A DNA stretch of 64,000 nt from Rathayibacter sp. VKM Ac-2879. GTDB lineage: Bacteria > Actinomycetota > Actinomycetes > Actinomycetales > Microbacteriaceae. Positions 26,413-34,255 of the stretch are shown here, piece after piece (positions within the stretch are counted from its first letter, which is position 1; each line of letters begins with the position of its first letter). A program made the position numbers and the translations under genes. Location of the stretch: positions 1 through 64,000 of the forward strand of contig NZ_JADKSO010000001.1 of the NCBI RefSeq assembly GCF_015351245.1. The letters run 5' to 3'. The notes beneath the pieces are model-generated. The model was not told where the DNA came from, did not search any database, and saw only the letters and a list, made by a program, of their open reading frames with translations.

Positions 26413-27396
26413 GTGGAGTCGGAGCCGACGAATGCTCAGGCGACGAGGGTCTATGGCCCGTCGGTCGCCTTGCGGTTGCGCGCGCTGCTCAACCGCCTCC
26501 TCGCGACCCTCTCGGCGGCGGTGCTCGTTCCGTTCACGATCCTCGCGGATCGCCGCGGAGTGATCGACGAGACGGTCCTCTCGCTCGTGTTCGCCGGAAT
26601 CGCCATCCTCATCTGCGCGGTGTCGGCCATCTCGCTCTTTGTCACCCCCACGCGCATCGTGACCACGCCCTCGTCGGTGGTGCTGCTGCGCGGCCGGAGG
26701 CGCCGCGAGCAGTGGCCGCGCCGCTGGGTCCGCTTCATGGAGATCGAGCGGGGCGGGGGATTCCTCGCATGGAGCTCGGGTGACGGCGTCGAGGTCCGCT
26801 GCCCCTACCTCCGACCTCACGAGCGGGAGGCGCTCCTCGCCGACCTCGGCGCGACCGCCCGACTGCGCGACGCGCTCCCGGCAGCGGAAGCCTCCGCGCG
26901 GCGTCCCGTGCTCTTCCGCCCGCAGCGCTCCGCCCTGCGGTGGCGGGCGCTCGTGCTGCTCCTCGTCGCGACGGAGGCCTTGGCCGCCGGAGTGCTCGCC
27001 GTGGCGCTCGCGGAGGATCCTGCGGGCGATCGGACGCAGATCGCGCTGGGCGCCGGCGTCCTCGCCCTCTCGCTGCCGCTCGGCCTCACCGCCCTGCGAC
27101 TGGCGCTACGCCCCGGGCTCCCCGACGCGATCGTCGTCTCCGATTCGGCCATCCAGGTCGACGGAGTCGTGTTTCCGCTCGAATCGCTGCGGACCGTCGT
27201 GGCGAGCGCACCCACCGCCCAGCGTCACCTCCGGCTAGTGCTCGTCGAGATGAGCGGCAGGGTGACGGAGGTGCCGCTGGGCCGGAGCTTTCCGACGCTC
27301 CGCGCCGATCGACTGTTTCCCGACTACGCGCTGCTGCTCAGCACGCTGCGCGAACGCACGGCGCCGCGCCCCGGCCTGTTGCGCATCGAGGGTTGA
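26413..27396 (+). CDS. Hypothetical membrane protein with PH-like segments
   Basis: A 327-residue protein with two pairs of membrane helices, about 35-55 with 62-82, and about 176-196 with 205-228. Each pair is followed by a soluble stretch of beta-strand character (TPSSVVLLRGRRRREQWPRRW, and VVSDSAIQVDGVVFPLESLRTV). That duplicated helix-pair plus strand-rich layout is like bacterial PH-domain membrane proteins, but no motif proves it. The GTG start is supported by TAGGCT exactly 6 nt upstream. It converges with the chorismate mutase gene with a 4-bp gap. Function unknown. Confidence 0.65.
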   Translation: MESEPTNAQATRVYGPSVALRLRALLNRLLATLSAAVLVPFTILADRRGVIDETVLSLVFAGIAILICAVSAISLFVTPTRIVTTPSSVVLLRGRRRREQWPRRWVRFMEIERGGGFLAWSSGDGVEVRCPYLRPHEREALLADLGATARLRDALPAAEASARRPVLFRPQRSALRWRALVLLLVATEALAAGVLAVALAEDPAGDRTQIALGAGVLALSLPLGLTALRLALRPGLPDAIVVSDSAIQVDGVVFPLESLRTVVASAPTAQRHLRLVLVEMSGRVTEVPLGRSFPTLRADRLFPDYALLLSTLRERTAPRPGLLRIEG

Positions 27397-27400
27397 ACGC

Positions 27401-27721
27401 TCAGTCCTCGATGCCGTTCGCGATGCGCTCGTGATGGTGGATGACCTCGGCAACGATGAAACCCAGGAACTTCTCCGCGAACGCGGGATCGAGGTGCGCC
27501 TCCACCGCCAGCGCGCGCAGCCGCGCGATCTGACGCGCCTCGCGCTCAAGGTCGGCCGGTGGCAGGCCGTGGGTCGCCTTCAGCCACCCCACCTTCTGCG
27601 TGAACTTGAAACGCTCGGCGAGGAGATGGATCAGAGCCGCATCGATGTTGTCGATGCTCTGGCGGATCTGCTCCAGCTCGGCCCGGGCCGCGGCTAGCTC
27701 ACGCGACTGATCCTCGATCAT
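27401..27721 (-). CDS. Chorismate mutase (AroQ type)
   Basis: A 106-residue all-helical AroQ chorismate mutase, which converts chorismate to prephenate for Phe/Tyr synthesis. The pattern of the first helix (LEQIRQSIDNIDAALIHLLAERF) with catalytic Arg, then FTQKVGWLKATHGLPPADLERE with Lys/Arg contacts and a final helix FLGFIVAEVIHHHERIA, fits the family. The ATG at 27721 is used because the residues before it are not conserved and no other start codon lies close upstream. Single gene, convergent with the membrane protein gene. Confidence 0.87.
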   Translation of the reverse strand: MIEDQSRELAAARAELEQIRQSIDNIDAALIHLLAERFKFTQKVGWLKATHGLPPADLEREARQIARLRALAVEAHLDPAFAEKFLGFIVAEVIHHHERIANGIED

Positions 27722-27782
27722 GCGTTCGACCCTAACGGACTGCCTGTGCCACGGCGCGGAACGAGGAGCGGCCCCCACCCGG

Positions 27783-27801
27783 CGAGAGAGGGAGCCTCTC
27801 G
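27783..27801 (-). terminator. Short hairpin downstream of ohr
   Basis: CGAGAG (27783-27788) and CTCTCG (27796-27801) form a 6-bp stem shortly after the ohr stop codon on the minus strand. A weak terminator is likely. Confidence 0.35.
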
Positions 27802-27817
27802 TCGAGGCGAGCAGAGT

Positions 27818-28237
27818 TCAGTCGACAATGTTGATCTGCACCGGGATGTTGCCGCGCGTGGCGTTCGAGTAGGGGCACAGTGTGTGCGCCTTGTCGGCGA
27901 CGGACCGTGCGTCCTCGGCACTCGCCTTCGGGACGTACACGTCGAGCTCGACCGAGAGACCGAAGCCGTCGGAGTCGTTCTTGCCGATCGAGACGCTCGC
28001 CGAGACGGCCGCGTCGCCCGTGTCGATCTTCAGGGCGCGACCCGCGCCGTGCAGCGCGCTCAGGAAGCACGCGGAATACCCCGCGGCGAACAGCTGCTCC
28101 GGGTTCGTGCCGTCTCCGGAGCCGCCGAGCTCCCGCGGTGCACGGGTGTCGAGGTCGAGGCGGTCGTCCTCGGTGCGGACGTGCCCATCGCGTCCTCCAC
28201 CGGAGGCGTGGGCGATAGCGGTGTAAAGAGCATCCAT
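27818..28237 (-). CDS. ohr: Organic hydroperoxide resistance protein (Ohr/OsmC family)
   Basis: A 139-residue thiol peroxidase that reduces organic hydroperoxides. Both redox cysteines are visible: Cys57 in AAGYSACFLSAL and Cys121 in HTLCPYSNATRGN. The N-terminus MDALYTAIAHASGGGRDGHV is that of the Ohr subgroup, not general OsmC. It probably acts as a dimer in the cytoplasm. No ohrR regulator gene is adjacent. It diverges from an alcohol dehydrogenase gene with a 190-bp gap in which I see no clear OhrR site. Confidence 0.93.
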   Translation of the reverse strand: MDALYTAIAHASGGGRDGHVRTEDDRLDLDTRAPRELGGSGDGTNPEQLFAAGYSACFLSALHGAGRALKIDTGDAAVSASVSIGKNDSDGFGLSVELDVYVPKASAEDARSVADKAHTLCPYSNATRGNIPVQINIVD

Positions 28238-28424
28238 TGCTCCATCTCACCACTGCCCACCCGAAAGCAAGGTGGACGTCTCTGAACGGCGAACAGGTCG
28301 CCTGACGAACCGGGAATCCGCCGGGCGTGCCGGCTCAGGGCCGTCAAGCCCCTGCCGACCCGCCACGGCGGGGTGTGCGGTGGAGGAAGAGACCCGGCGC
28401 GAGCCGGGAGAAACGGAGAGAAGC

Positions 28425-29600
28425 ATGCGAGCACTCACCTGGCAGGGCGTCGAGAAGGTCTCGGTCGAGACCGTGCCCGATCCCCGCATCCAGCAGCCCA
28501 CCGACGCGATCGTGCGGATCACCTCGACGGCGATCTGCGGCTCCGACCTGCACCTGTACCGCCTCCTCGGCCCCTACCTCGACAAGGGCGATGTGCTCGG
28601 GCACGAGCCGATGGGCATCGTCGAGGAGGTGGGCTCCGCGGTGACTTCCCTGCGGGTCGGCGACCGCGTCGTCGTCCCCTTCACCATCTCCTGTGGCGAG
28701 TGCTTCATGTGCCGCCGCGGACTGCAGTCGCAGTGCGAGACGACGCAGGTGACCGAGTACGGTTCCGGAGCGTCGCTCTTCGGCTACACGAAGATGTACG
28801 GCCAGGTCCCGGGTGGTCAGGCCGAGCTGCTGCGCGTACCGCTGGCCGACTACAACACGGTCGTCGTCGGCTCCGAGCTGCCCGACGAGCGCTACCTGTT
28901 CCTCAGCGACATCGTGCCCACCGCGTGGCAGGCGGTCGACTACGCCCAGGTGCCCGAGGGAGGCTCCCTGGTCGTCTTCGGGCTCGGCCCGGTCGGACAG
29001 TTCGCGAGCCGCATCGGCCTGCACCACGGCTTCCGCGTGCTCGCAGTCGACCCCGTCGCCGAGCGGCGTGCGATGGCGGCGCGTCACGGAGTCGAGGTCT
29101 TCGACCTCAGCGACGACGTGACGCAGCAGCTGCGCGAGCTGACCGACGGGCGCGGACCCGACTCGGTGATCGATGCGGTGGGCATGGAGGCGCACGGCTC
29201 GCCCGTCGGCTCCTTCGCGCAGTCGATGGCCAACCTGCTGCCCGACCCGCTCGCACGCGCGGCGATGGACACCGTCGGCGTCGACCGGCTCGCCGCGGTG
29301 ACGGCCTCCCTCGACCTGGTGCGCCGCGGAGGCACCGTCTCGCTGAGCGGCGTCTACGGCGGCGAGGCCGACCCGCTGCCGCTCAAGTCGATGTTCGACA
29401 AGCAGGTCACGATGCGAATGGGCCAGTGCAACGTGAAGCGGTGGATCGACGAGCTGCTGCCGCTCGTCGAGGACCCCTCCGACCCGCTCGGCGTGATGGA
29501 CCTGGTGACGCACCGGGCCCCGCTCGAGGACGCTCCGGGCCTGTACGAGACCTTCCAGAAGAAGGAGGACGGCTGCATCAAGGTGGTGCTGAAGCCCTAG
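28425..29600 (+). CDS. Zinc-dependent alcohol/formaldehyde dehydrogenase-like (MDR family)
   Basis: A 391-residue medium-chain dehydrogenase/reductase using NAD(P). The catalytic zinc site is CGSDLHLYR plus GHEPMGIVEEVG. The structural zinc lobe has the expected four cysteines in SCGECFMCRRGLQSQC. The nucleotide fold has VVFGLGPVGQFASRIGL. The sequence is of the glutathione-independent formaldehyde dehydrogenase-like branch (SLSGVYGGEADPLPL, FDKQVTMRMGQCNVKRW near the C-terminus). The ATG at 28425 is taken because MRALTWQGVEKV is the family start; the frame upstream is low-complexity. A strong bidirectional hairpin follows. Confidence 0.88.
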   Translation: MRALTWQGVEKVSVETVPDPRIQQPTDAIVRITSTAICGSDLHLYRLLGPYLDKGDVLGHEPMGIVEEVGSAVTSLRVGDRVVVPFTISCGECFMCRRGLQSQCETTQVTEYGSGASLFGYTKMYGQVPGGQAELLRVPLADYNTVVVGSELPDERYLFLSDIVPTAWQAVDYAQVPEGGSLVVFGLGPVGQFASRIGLHHGFRVLAVDPVAERRAMAARHGVEVFDLSDDVTQQLRELTDGRGPDSVIDAVGMEAHGSPVGSFAQSMANLLPDPLARAAMDTVGVDRLAAVTASLDLVRRGGTVSLSGVYGGEADPLPLKSMFDKQVTMRMGQCNVKRWIDELLPLVEDPSDPLGVMDLVTHRAPLEDAPGLYETFQKKEDGCIKVVLKP

Positions 29601-29612
29601 GAGGCCCGCGAA

Positions 29613-29653
29613 CGACGAAGGCGGCGCCCCCGAAGGGAGCGCCGCCTTCGTCG
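29613..29653. terminator. Strong bidirectional terminator
   Basis: CGACGAAGGCGGCGC (29613-29627) and GCGCCGCCTTCGTCG (29639-29653) form a perfect 15-bp stem between two convergent genes (alcohol dehydrogenase and csbD-like), so it can end transcripts from both sides. Confidence 0.85.
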
Positions 29654-29662
29654 TCGTCCGGT

Positions 29663-29833
29663 CTACTTGAAGACGTCCTTGACGTCCTCGCCGACCTTCT
29701 TGGCAGAGGCCGCGGTCTGGTCTTTCTGACCCTCGGCCTTCAGGTCCTCGTCATTGCGGTGGTCGCCGACGGCTTCCTTCACCTTGCCGGCGATGTCCTG
29801 TGCGGCGTTCTTGATCTTGTCATCGAGCCCCAT
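29663..29833 (-). CDS. CsbD-family stress protein
   Basis: A 56-residue hydrophilic protein of the CsbD family, small general-stress proteins of unknown mechanism. MGLDDKIKNAAQDIAGKVKE is the typical start, followed by AVGDHRNDEDLKAEGQKDQ, the family core. It is helical and charged with no membrane segment. The ATG at 29833 is preceded by GGAGG (29843 to 29839 on the minus strand). It lies next to a manganese-catalase remnant, a combination common in stress-gene patches. Confidence 0.88.
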   Translation of the reverse strand: MGLDDKIKNAAQDIAGKVKEAVGDHRNDEDLKAEGQKDQTAASAKKVGEDVKDVFK

Positions 29834-29974
29834 GGTGGTGCCTCCTTCGCTGATCGTTGGCAAGACGGTAAAGCCGGATTCTCCCCGTCCCCTGAGTGCA
29901 GAGAGGGGCTTGCTCGCCGACTCGCGGAATGCCACTATTCGCGTCACGCTCACCTCATCGGAGTCGCGGTGCAC

Positions 29975-30278
29975 TTACTTCTTCGCCACGGCGTCCTTGA
30001 CGGCGCCGACCGCCTTCTCGACGATGTTCGGTTTCGGGGTGGTGCCGTAGAAGCGCTCGTCCGGGGTGGCTGGCGGCGGCATCGTGACTCCGCCGCCCTG
30101 CTCCGCGACGCGGTAGCTGAACTCGCCCTTGCCGTCGGGGGTCGGTTCGGAGGCGTTTGCCGTGAAGTCGGCCAGCAGGGTGCCGCTCGCCGCGATGTAC
30201 GGGACCTGCCACGGGTTTCCCCTGCTGTCGACCGGTCGGGCGCCCGCCCCGGCGACGATCGCCGCCTGGGAAGAACAT
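29975..30278 (-). pseudogene. Manganese catalase remnant (N-terminus and middle deleted)
   Basis: Read on the minus strand this gives IVAGAGARPVDSRGNPWQVP, YIAASGTLLADFTANA, then directly PTPDGKGEFSYRV and PDERFYGTTPKPNIVEKAVG, ending at TAA (29975). These are recognisable pieces of Mn-catalase, but the roughly 100 residues between the LLADF and PDGKGEFSY segments, including metal ligands (the HQNQW region), are missing, and nothing of the N-terminal ferritin-like half is found upstream. There is no start codon in this frame. The gene therefore cannot make an active enzyme. Identification is from memory of the family, not from a search. Confidence 0.75.
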
Positions 30279-30317
30279 GCTGGTCGCCTTTCCGATTGCT
30301 GCGGCAGATCCGCGTCC

Positions 30318-30850
30318 TCAGCCGCGCAGTGCCGGCGACCCCGCGACAGTCGAGCGGTCCGTGAGTCCCGCGACCCAGTCGCGCAGCGCCTCCTCCGCGG
30401 TCCTGGCGGGCTCGAAGCCGAGCACCGTCCGCGCTTTCTCGGTCGACATGACGGGCACGTTCGTCGCGACGTCGAGCCAGCCCGCGTCGGTGCGCTGCAC
30501 GCGCAGGCGCCAGGTCGCGGTGATCACGCTCCGGAGCACGCCCGTGGGCACCCTGACCCAGCGCGCGCCGAACGCGGAGGCGATCCGCTGCGGCGTGAGC
30601 ACCGGCTCCGCAGCGATGTTGAAAGCGCCGCCCGCGCGCCGGTCGAGCGCCCTCCAGAACGCCTCCGCCACGTCGTCGGAGTGAACACCCTGGACGATCA
30701 TCGTCGAGGGCAGCGGCATGATCGGCGGGCGGACCAGTCGCAGCAGGCGGGTCGGATACCGCGGCCCCGCGAAGAGGCCCACGATCTCCGTGGCGGCTCC
30801 GCGTTGGAAGACGAGGCGGGAGTGAGTCGGTCGGGCCGGTCTCCTGGACG
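30318..30850 (-). pseudogene. NAD-dependent epimerase/dehydratase remnant (C-terminal half only)
   Basis: The reading frame encodes the C-terminal half of an extended SDR: LVFQRGAATEIVGLFAGPRY, STMIVQGVHSDDVAEAFWRA, GGAFNIAAEPVLTPQRIASA, VMSTEKARTVLGFEPARTAE. The Rossmann GxxGxxG motif and the YxxxK catalytic site, which should precede these, are absent, and the sequence above about 30850 is unrelated. The frame stays open further upstream but shows no SDR character. It is a 5'-truncated gene in a patch of similarly damaged genes. Confidence 0.75.
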
Positions 30851-30944
30851 GCGAGCGTCCTCCACAGGCCGGATCGGGCGGGAGATCGTCCGGCTTCTGG
30901 CGCAACCCCGTCCACGCGAGCATCCCCCTCCCTAGCCTGAGGAG

Positions 30945-31313
30945 ATGCGACGAACATCGAACCGGCCCGCGCCCCTGGTGCGTCACGAGGCCGACGGGGT
31001 CGAGCTGCACTCCGTCGCCACGGGGCCGACGAACGCCGCACAGACTCTCGTCGTCCCGCGCGGGATCGGCATGTCGCATCGCACCTTCTCGCCGCTCACC
31101 GCGGCCATGGGTCAGCGGGGGCGCGACGATCCGATCGCGACACGCGACTGGTGCGAGCGGCTCCTCCGCTCGACGCACAAGGGGACGCCGGTCGGGTTCG
31201 CGCGGTCGCGCCACGTGGTCCCCCGCACCGAACCGGAGGCGCTCGCGTGCGAGGCGATGCGGTTCACGGCGGCCCTGCACGTCGCCGTCCCGACGTCGGA
31301 GTCGGCGGCATGA
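30945..31313 (+). pseudogene. Alpha/beta hydrolase with internal deletion
   Basis: A 122-residue open frame joining the start of an alpha/beta hydrolase (VRHEADGVELHSVATGP then GIGMSHRTFSPLTAAM) to its end (ATRDWCERLLRST, RHVVPRTEPEALACEAMRF, with the catalytic His). The middle, including the nucleophile elbow GxSxG and catalytic Asp, is missing. It retains a start codon 6 nt after a TAGCCT -10, and its stop overlaps the start of the next, intact hydrolase (ATGA), so it may still be translated and serve as the leader of that gene. Confidence 0.7.
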
Positions 31314-32074
31314 GGCGGCTTCTGCGCGAGGCTCGCTGGTGGATCCTGGACTACGCCTACGCGCTCGCCTGGCAGCTCCGCGGTGCCGTGTCGCGTCGTG
31401 CGCCCGACGACTACCTCGACGGCGATCTGCGACCCCTCGTCGTCCTGCCCGGCATCTGGGAGCCCTGGTCCTTCCTCCGTCCGATCATCGACCCGCTGCA
31501 CGCTCGCGGGCATCCGGTGCACGTTCTGACGAGTCTCCGCCGCAACGGACGGCCCGTCGTCCGCACCGCCGAGGACGTCGCTGCCTACCTCGCCGAGAAC
31601 GACCTGCGCGACGTCGTCATGATCGCTCACAGCAAGGGCGGCCTCGTGGGCAAGTACGTGATGAGCGAGCTGGATCCCGACGGCAGGGTCGACCGCATGG
31701 TCGCCGTGGCGGCGCCGTTCGGGGGCTCGCGCTACGCGCCGTACCTCGTGCTGACGAGCCTCCGCTCCTTCTCGCCGCGCGATGCCACAACCCTCTTGCT
31801 GGCCAGCCGAACCGGGCCGAACGCCCGCATCACCTCGGTCTTCGCAGCCTTCGATCCGCACATCCCCGAGGGCAGCGTGCTCGCGGGCGCCGTGAACGTG
31901 CGGATCGAGACGGGAGGACACTTCCGCATCCTCGGCGATCCCGAGACGTTGGCCGCCGCGGTCACGGCAGTGTCGGCGGACGAGCGGGCCGACGCGGGCG
32001 GCGAACCCGCAGGAGGGTCGGGGGTGACGGCCGCCGAGCGCGATCCGGTCACTCCTGTGCGGGAGGCGGAGTGA
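31310..32074 (+). CDS. Alpha/beta-fold hydrolase (lipase-like)
   Basis: A 254-residue hydrolase. It has a hydrophobic and aromatic N-terminus (WWILDYAYALAW), then the oxyanion strand VVLPGIWEPWSFL, the nucleophile elbow VVMIAHSKGGLVGKY (Ser in HSKGG, a lipase/PGAP1-like variant of GxSxG) and VAAPFGGSRYAPYL. The C-terminal catalytic His is probably in ETGGHFRILGDPETL. It may act on membrane lipids or esters; the substrate is unknown. The ATG overlaps the stop of the preceding truncated hydrolase (ATGA), so expression probably depends on translation of that remnant. The last 30 residues are low-complexity and overlap the convergent lipoprotein gene. Confidence 0.77.
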   Translation: MRRLLREARWWILDYAYALAWQLRGAVSRRAPDDYLDGDLRPLVVLPGIWEPWSFLRPIIDPLHARGHPVHVLTSLRRNGRPVVRTAEDVAAYLAENDLRDVVMIAHSKGGLVGKYVMSELDPDGRVDRMVAVAAPFGGSRYAPYLVLTSLRSFSPRDATTLLLASRTGPNARITSVFAAFDPHIPEGSVLAGAVNVRIETGGHFRILGDPETLAAAVTAVSADERADAGGEPAGGSGVTAAERDPVTPVREAE

Positions 32075-32501
32075 TCACCGTCGCGTCGGCCGGGCAGTCG
32101 ATCTGCTCCACGCCGCCGTCCTCGGCTCCCGCGGCGGGCCCGGAGCCGGCGAACGGCACGAGGAAGCAGTACGCGGCGGGGAGGTCCGTCACATCGGGGA
32201 ACGAGGAGGCATCGACCGCGACCCGGAACGACAACGAACCGAAGGCGTCTCCCGGCTCGGCAGGTGACGACTCGACGCCGATCAGCTCGACACCCTCGGC
32301 GGCGGCAGCAGTGGCCTCGCGCGCAAAACCGAAGGAGTCCTCCTGCGGCGCGAGCGAGGCGACCAGCGTCGCCACCCGGTCGCGCGCCTCCGCTCGAGCC
32401 CCGGCGTCGGAGGGGGTGGGAGCCGCCTCGGGCGCCGTACACCCGGCCAGCGCGAACACCGCCAGAAGACCCGCCCCCATCATCGCTCTCGTCTGCTTCA
32501 C
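32049..32501 (-). CDS. Hypothetical lipoprotein
   Basis: A 150-residue secreted lipoprotein. The signal peptide MMGAGLLAVFALAGC ends in a lipobox, with Cys at about residue 22 when the GTG at 32501 is used. The mature part is Ala/Glu/Pro-rich with two further cysteines, and no family is recognised. The GTG start is supported by TAGGGT 7 nt upstream, the leaderless pattern seen elsewhere in the window. The 3' end overlaps the convergent hydrolase gene by 26 bp. Confidence 0.65.
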   Translation of the reverse strand: MKQTRAMMGAGLLAVFALAGCTAPEAAPTPSDAGARAEARDRVATLVASLAPQEDSFGFAREATAAAAEGVELIGVESSPAEPGDAFGSLSFRVAVDASSFPDVTDLPAAYCFLVPFAGSGPAAGAEDGGVEQIDCPADATVITPPPAQE

Positions 32502-32666
32502 GGACCCGACCCTAGCGAGCGGCGGGCCCAGGTGGGCCCGTGGGTGGCGGCGTGGGGCGCGCTCCTGCACACGGAGGCGGACACCCGCCTCGCGCAACAC
32601 CCCGGCCGGCTACCTCGCGAGCGAGGTCCCACGCGAGTTCCTCGCGATCCTCGCGGGGTGCCTCCC

Positions 32667-32873
32667 TCAGAGCGCGACGTCGGCGACCGACAACGCGACT
32701 CCCGGAGTGATCAGGATCGACGTGGCACGCGGCTCGCCCTCGCCCTGGTTGACCGTGAGCCAGCACGATGAGGAGCCTCCTAGCGCCCGCTCGACATCGG
32801 CCCGCACCTCGGCGGCCGTCGTCTCGGTGAGGCTGTACGGCGTGCCGCCGTAGATGATCTCGACGCGCTTCAC
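32667..32873 (-). CDS. Small hypothetical protein partnered with DUF7882 gene
   Basis: A 68-residue protein beginning VKRVEIIYGGTPYSLTETTA and continuing with a helix and two strands (SCWLTVNQGEGEPRA, TSILITPGVALSVADV). It has no membrane segment. Its GTG start overlaps the stop of the upstream DUF7882-like gene by 4 bp (GTGA), so they form a coupled pair. I recall this pairing from Microbacteriaceae genomes, but no function is known. Confidence 0.7.
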   Translation of the reverse strand: MKRVEIIYGGTPYSLTETTAAEVRADVERALGGSSSCWLTVNQGEGEPRATSILITPGVALSVADVAL

Positions 32874-33199
32874 AGCATGCCCTCCTCGGTATGGCGAACG
32901 CCGCCGTGCGGCTCCTCGCTGATGCGGAGCCCGTGGGCTGTATGCGAGTCGGCGAGGAGCTGACGGATCCAGTCGGGGTTGATGTTCGGCGCGCGGCCGC
33001 CGTGATACTTGAAGCGCAACGGGATCGCCGGGTGCAGCCAGATGGACGTGCGGCCATCGCCGACGGCCTGAGAGTCCTTCCACGAGAAATAGAAGGACTC
33101 GTTGCGGGAGAGCTTCGAGCCGATGACGATCTGCAAGTGGGCCAGCAGCCGATCGTCGAAGTCGGCCTCCAGCGTGGAATCGTAGATCAGTCTTCCCAT
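32870..33199 (-). CDS. DUF7882-type small protein
   Basis: A 109-residue protein that starts MGRLIYDSTLEADFDDRLLAH and contains LSRNESFYFSWKDS and SIWLHPAIPLRFKYHGGRAP, then PDWIRQLLADSHTAHGL. This matches my recollection of the DUF7882 family, abundant in Microbacteriaceae and sometimes mislabelled as a DNA-ligase fragment. It is soluble and probably alpha/beta. Biochemical role unknown. It is coupled to the next gene by a GTGA overlap and is probably transcribed with it. Confidence 0.75.
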   Translation of the reverse strand: MGRLIYDSTLEADFDDRLLAHLQIVIGSKLSRNESFYFSWKDSQAVGDGRTSIWLHPAIPLRFKYHGGRAPNINPDWIRQLLADSHTAHGLRISEEPHGGVRHTEEGML

Positions 33200-33265
33200 C
33201 AGGCTTTTCTCCCTTCGGGCGATCGCACGTCCCAGAGGGACGAAGTGAGCACGTGGGTATCGATT

Positions 33266-33526
33266 CTAACCGCGCCGGCGGGGGCGACCCCGCTGATCAC
33301 CAGGTCTCGCCCTCGCCCGATGCCGGGAGCTCGCCATGCTCCTGGCGGGGTGGCGCGACACCCGCCTCGGCCACGGTGTGCGAGACGCCCCGTCAGCCGG
33401 CCTCACCGGCATCTCGACCGCGGCCGAGCCGTCGCTCAGCGCCAGCGCCTCCGCATAGCGCAGCAGCGCTCGCGCGATCGCTGTCCCCGTCAACACCGAG
33501 CTGCCCGCGGAGAGGATGCGTTCCAT
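33266..33526 (-). CDS. Small hypothetical protein, possibly frameshifted
   Basis: An 86-codon frame. The first half (MERILSAGSSVLTGTAIARA, LLRYAEALALSDGSAAVEMP) looks like a real helical small protein with AAGGAGG just before the ATG. The second half turns Arg/Pro/Ser-rich. In another frame the DNA instead reads TVAEAGVAPPRQEHGELPAS and ends GEGETW at 33297, which looks more protein-like, so a frameshift or small deletion near 33400 is likely. It follows the GNAT gene by 9 bp on the same strand. Confidence 0.4.
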   Translation of the reverse strand: MERILSAGSSVLTGTAIARALLRYAEALALSDGSAAVEMPVRPADGASRTPWPRRVSRHPARSMASSRHRARARPGDQRGRPRRRG

Positions 33527-33535
33527 GCCTCCTTC

Positions 33536-34192
33536 TTACTCGCCGAGACGCGGCCTGGTCAGCGCTTGCGCGAGCGGCGGCTCGGACGCTACGGCGAGAG
33601 CCGCATCGATGCGCCGGTCGAGCCCCTCCCGCACCGCCGGCCACTCCTCCGCGAGGATCGAATGCACCGCGGTGTCCCGCCAGCTGCCGTCGGCCCGACG
33701 CTGGTCGCGGCGCAGCACCCCTTCGAAGACGGCGCCGAGCCGGAGGATCGCCGCACGCGAGCGGGCGTTCGCCGCATCCGCCTGGAGCTTCACCCGCGAG
33801 AAACCGCTGTCGAAAGCGCGGCCCAAGAGGAGGCGCTTCGCGTCGGGATTGACCGCGGTGCCCCACACCTCGGGGGCGTAGGCCGTCCAGCCGATGTGCG
33901 CCGCCTCCCGCTTCTCGTCGAAGTCGGCAAGCGAGCTGGTGCCCACGACGCGACCGTCGAGCAGCACGGCGTACGGCGTGCCCGTCGTCCACGGGTAGTA
34001 ACGGGCGGCGAAGGCGCGAAACCCCTCCGCCGAGTCGTCGAGCCCGGCCGGACCGCCGCCGTAGCCGCTCGCGAACACCTCCGGGCGGCCGATGGCCGAG
34101 CGAAGCGGTTCGAGATGCTCCTCCGCGAGAGGCTCGAGGACGACGATGCGACCGACCAGCGTCACGGGAAACGGGCGGAGAGGGCTGCTCAT
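33536..34192 (-). CDS. GNAT-family N-acetyltransferase (RimJ/RimL-like)
   Basis: A 218-residue acetyltransferase of the RimJ/RimL branch. The N-terminal strand is VGRIVVLEPLAEEHLEPLRSA. The central strands contain YAVLLDGRVVGTSSLADF and AAHIGWTAYAPEVWGTAVNPDA, which lies where the acetyl-CoA binding segment of this subgroup is found. RVKLQADAANARSRAAILRLGAVFEGVLR is the usual C-terminal motif. Substrate unknown. It is the first gene of a minus-strand group and diverges from the maleylpyruvate isomerase-like gene. Confidence 0.82.
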   Translation of the reverse strand: MSSPLRPFPVTLVGRIVVLEPLAEEHLEPLRSAIGRPEVFASGYGGGPAGLDDSAEGFRAFAARYYPWTTGTPYAVLLDGRVVGTSSLADFDEKREAAHIGWTAYAPEVWGTAVNPDAKRLLLGRAFDSGFSRVKLQADAANARSRAAILRLGAVFEGVLRRDQRRADGSWRDTAVHSILAEEWPAVREGLDRRIDAALAVASEPPLAQALTRPRLGE

Positions 34193-34255
34193 CCCCTCAT
34201 CCTGCTGGGGACGCGCGCCCGCGAGAAGACCAGTTCCCCTGCGAGCATGTGGTCC

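Noticed and set aside
29955..30278. A 107-codon frame starting at the ATG at 30278
   Set aside because: It is in a different frame from the Mn-catalase remnant, and its product is Arg/Gly/His-rich without family character.
30945..31313. Treating the 122-residue hydrolase-like frame as a functional small hydrolase
   Set aside because: It lacks the nucleophile elbow and the acid residue; its ends match opposite ends of one hydrolase, so an internal deletion explains it better.
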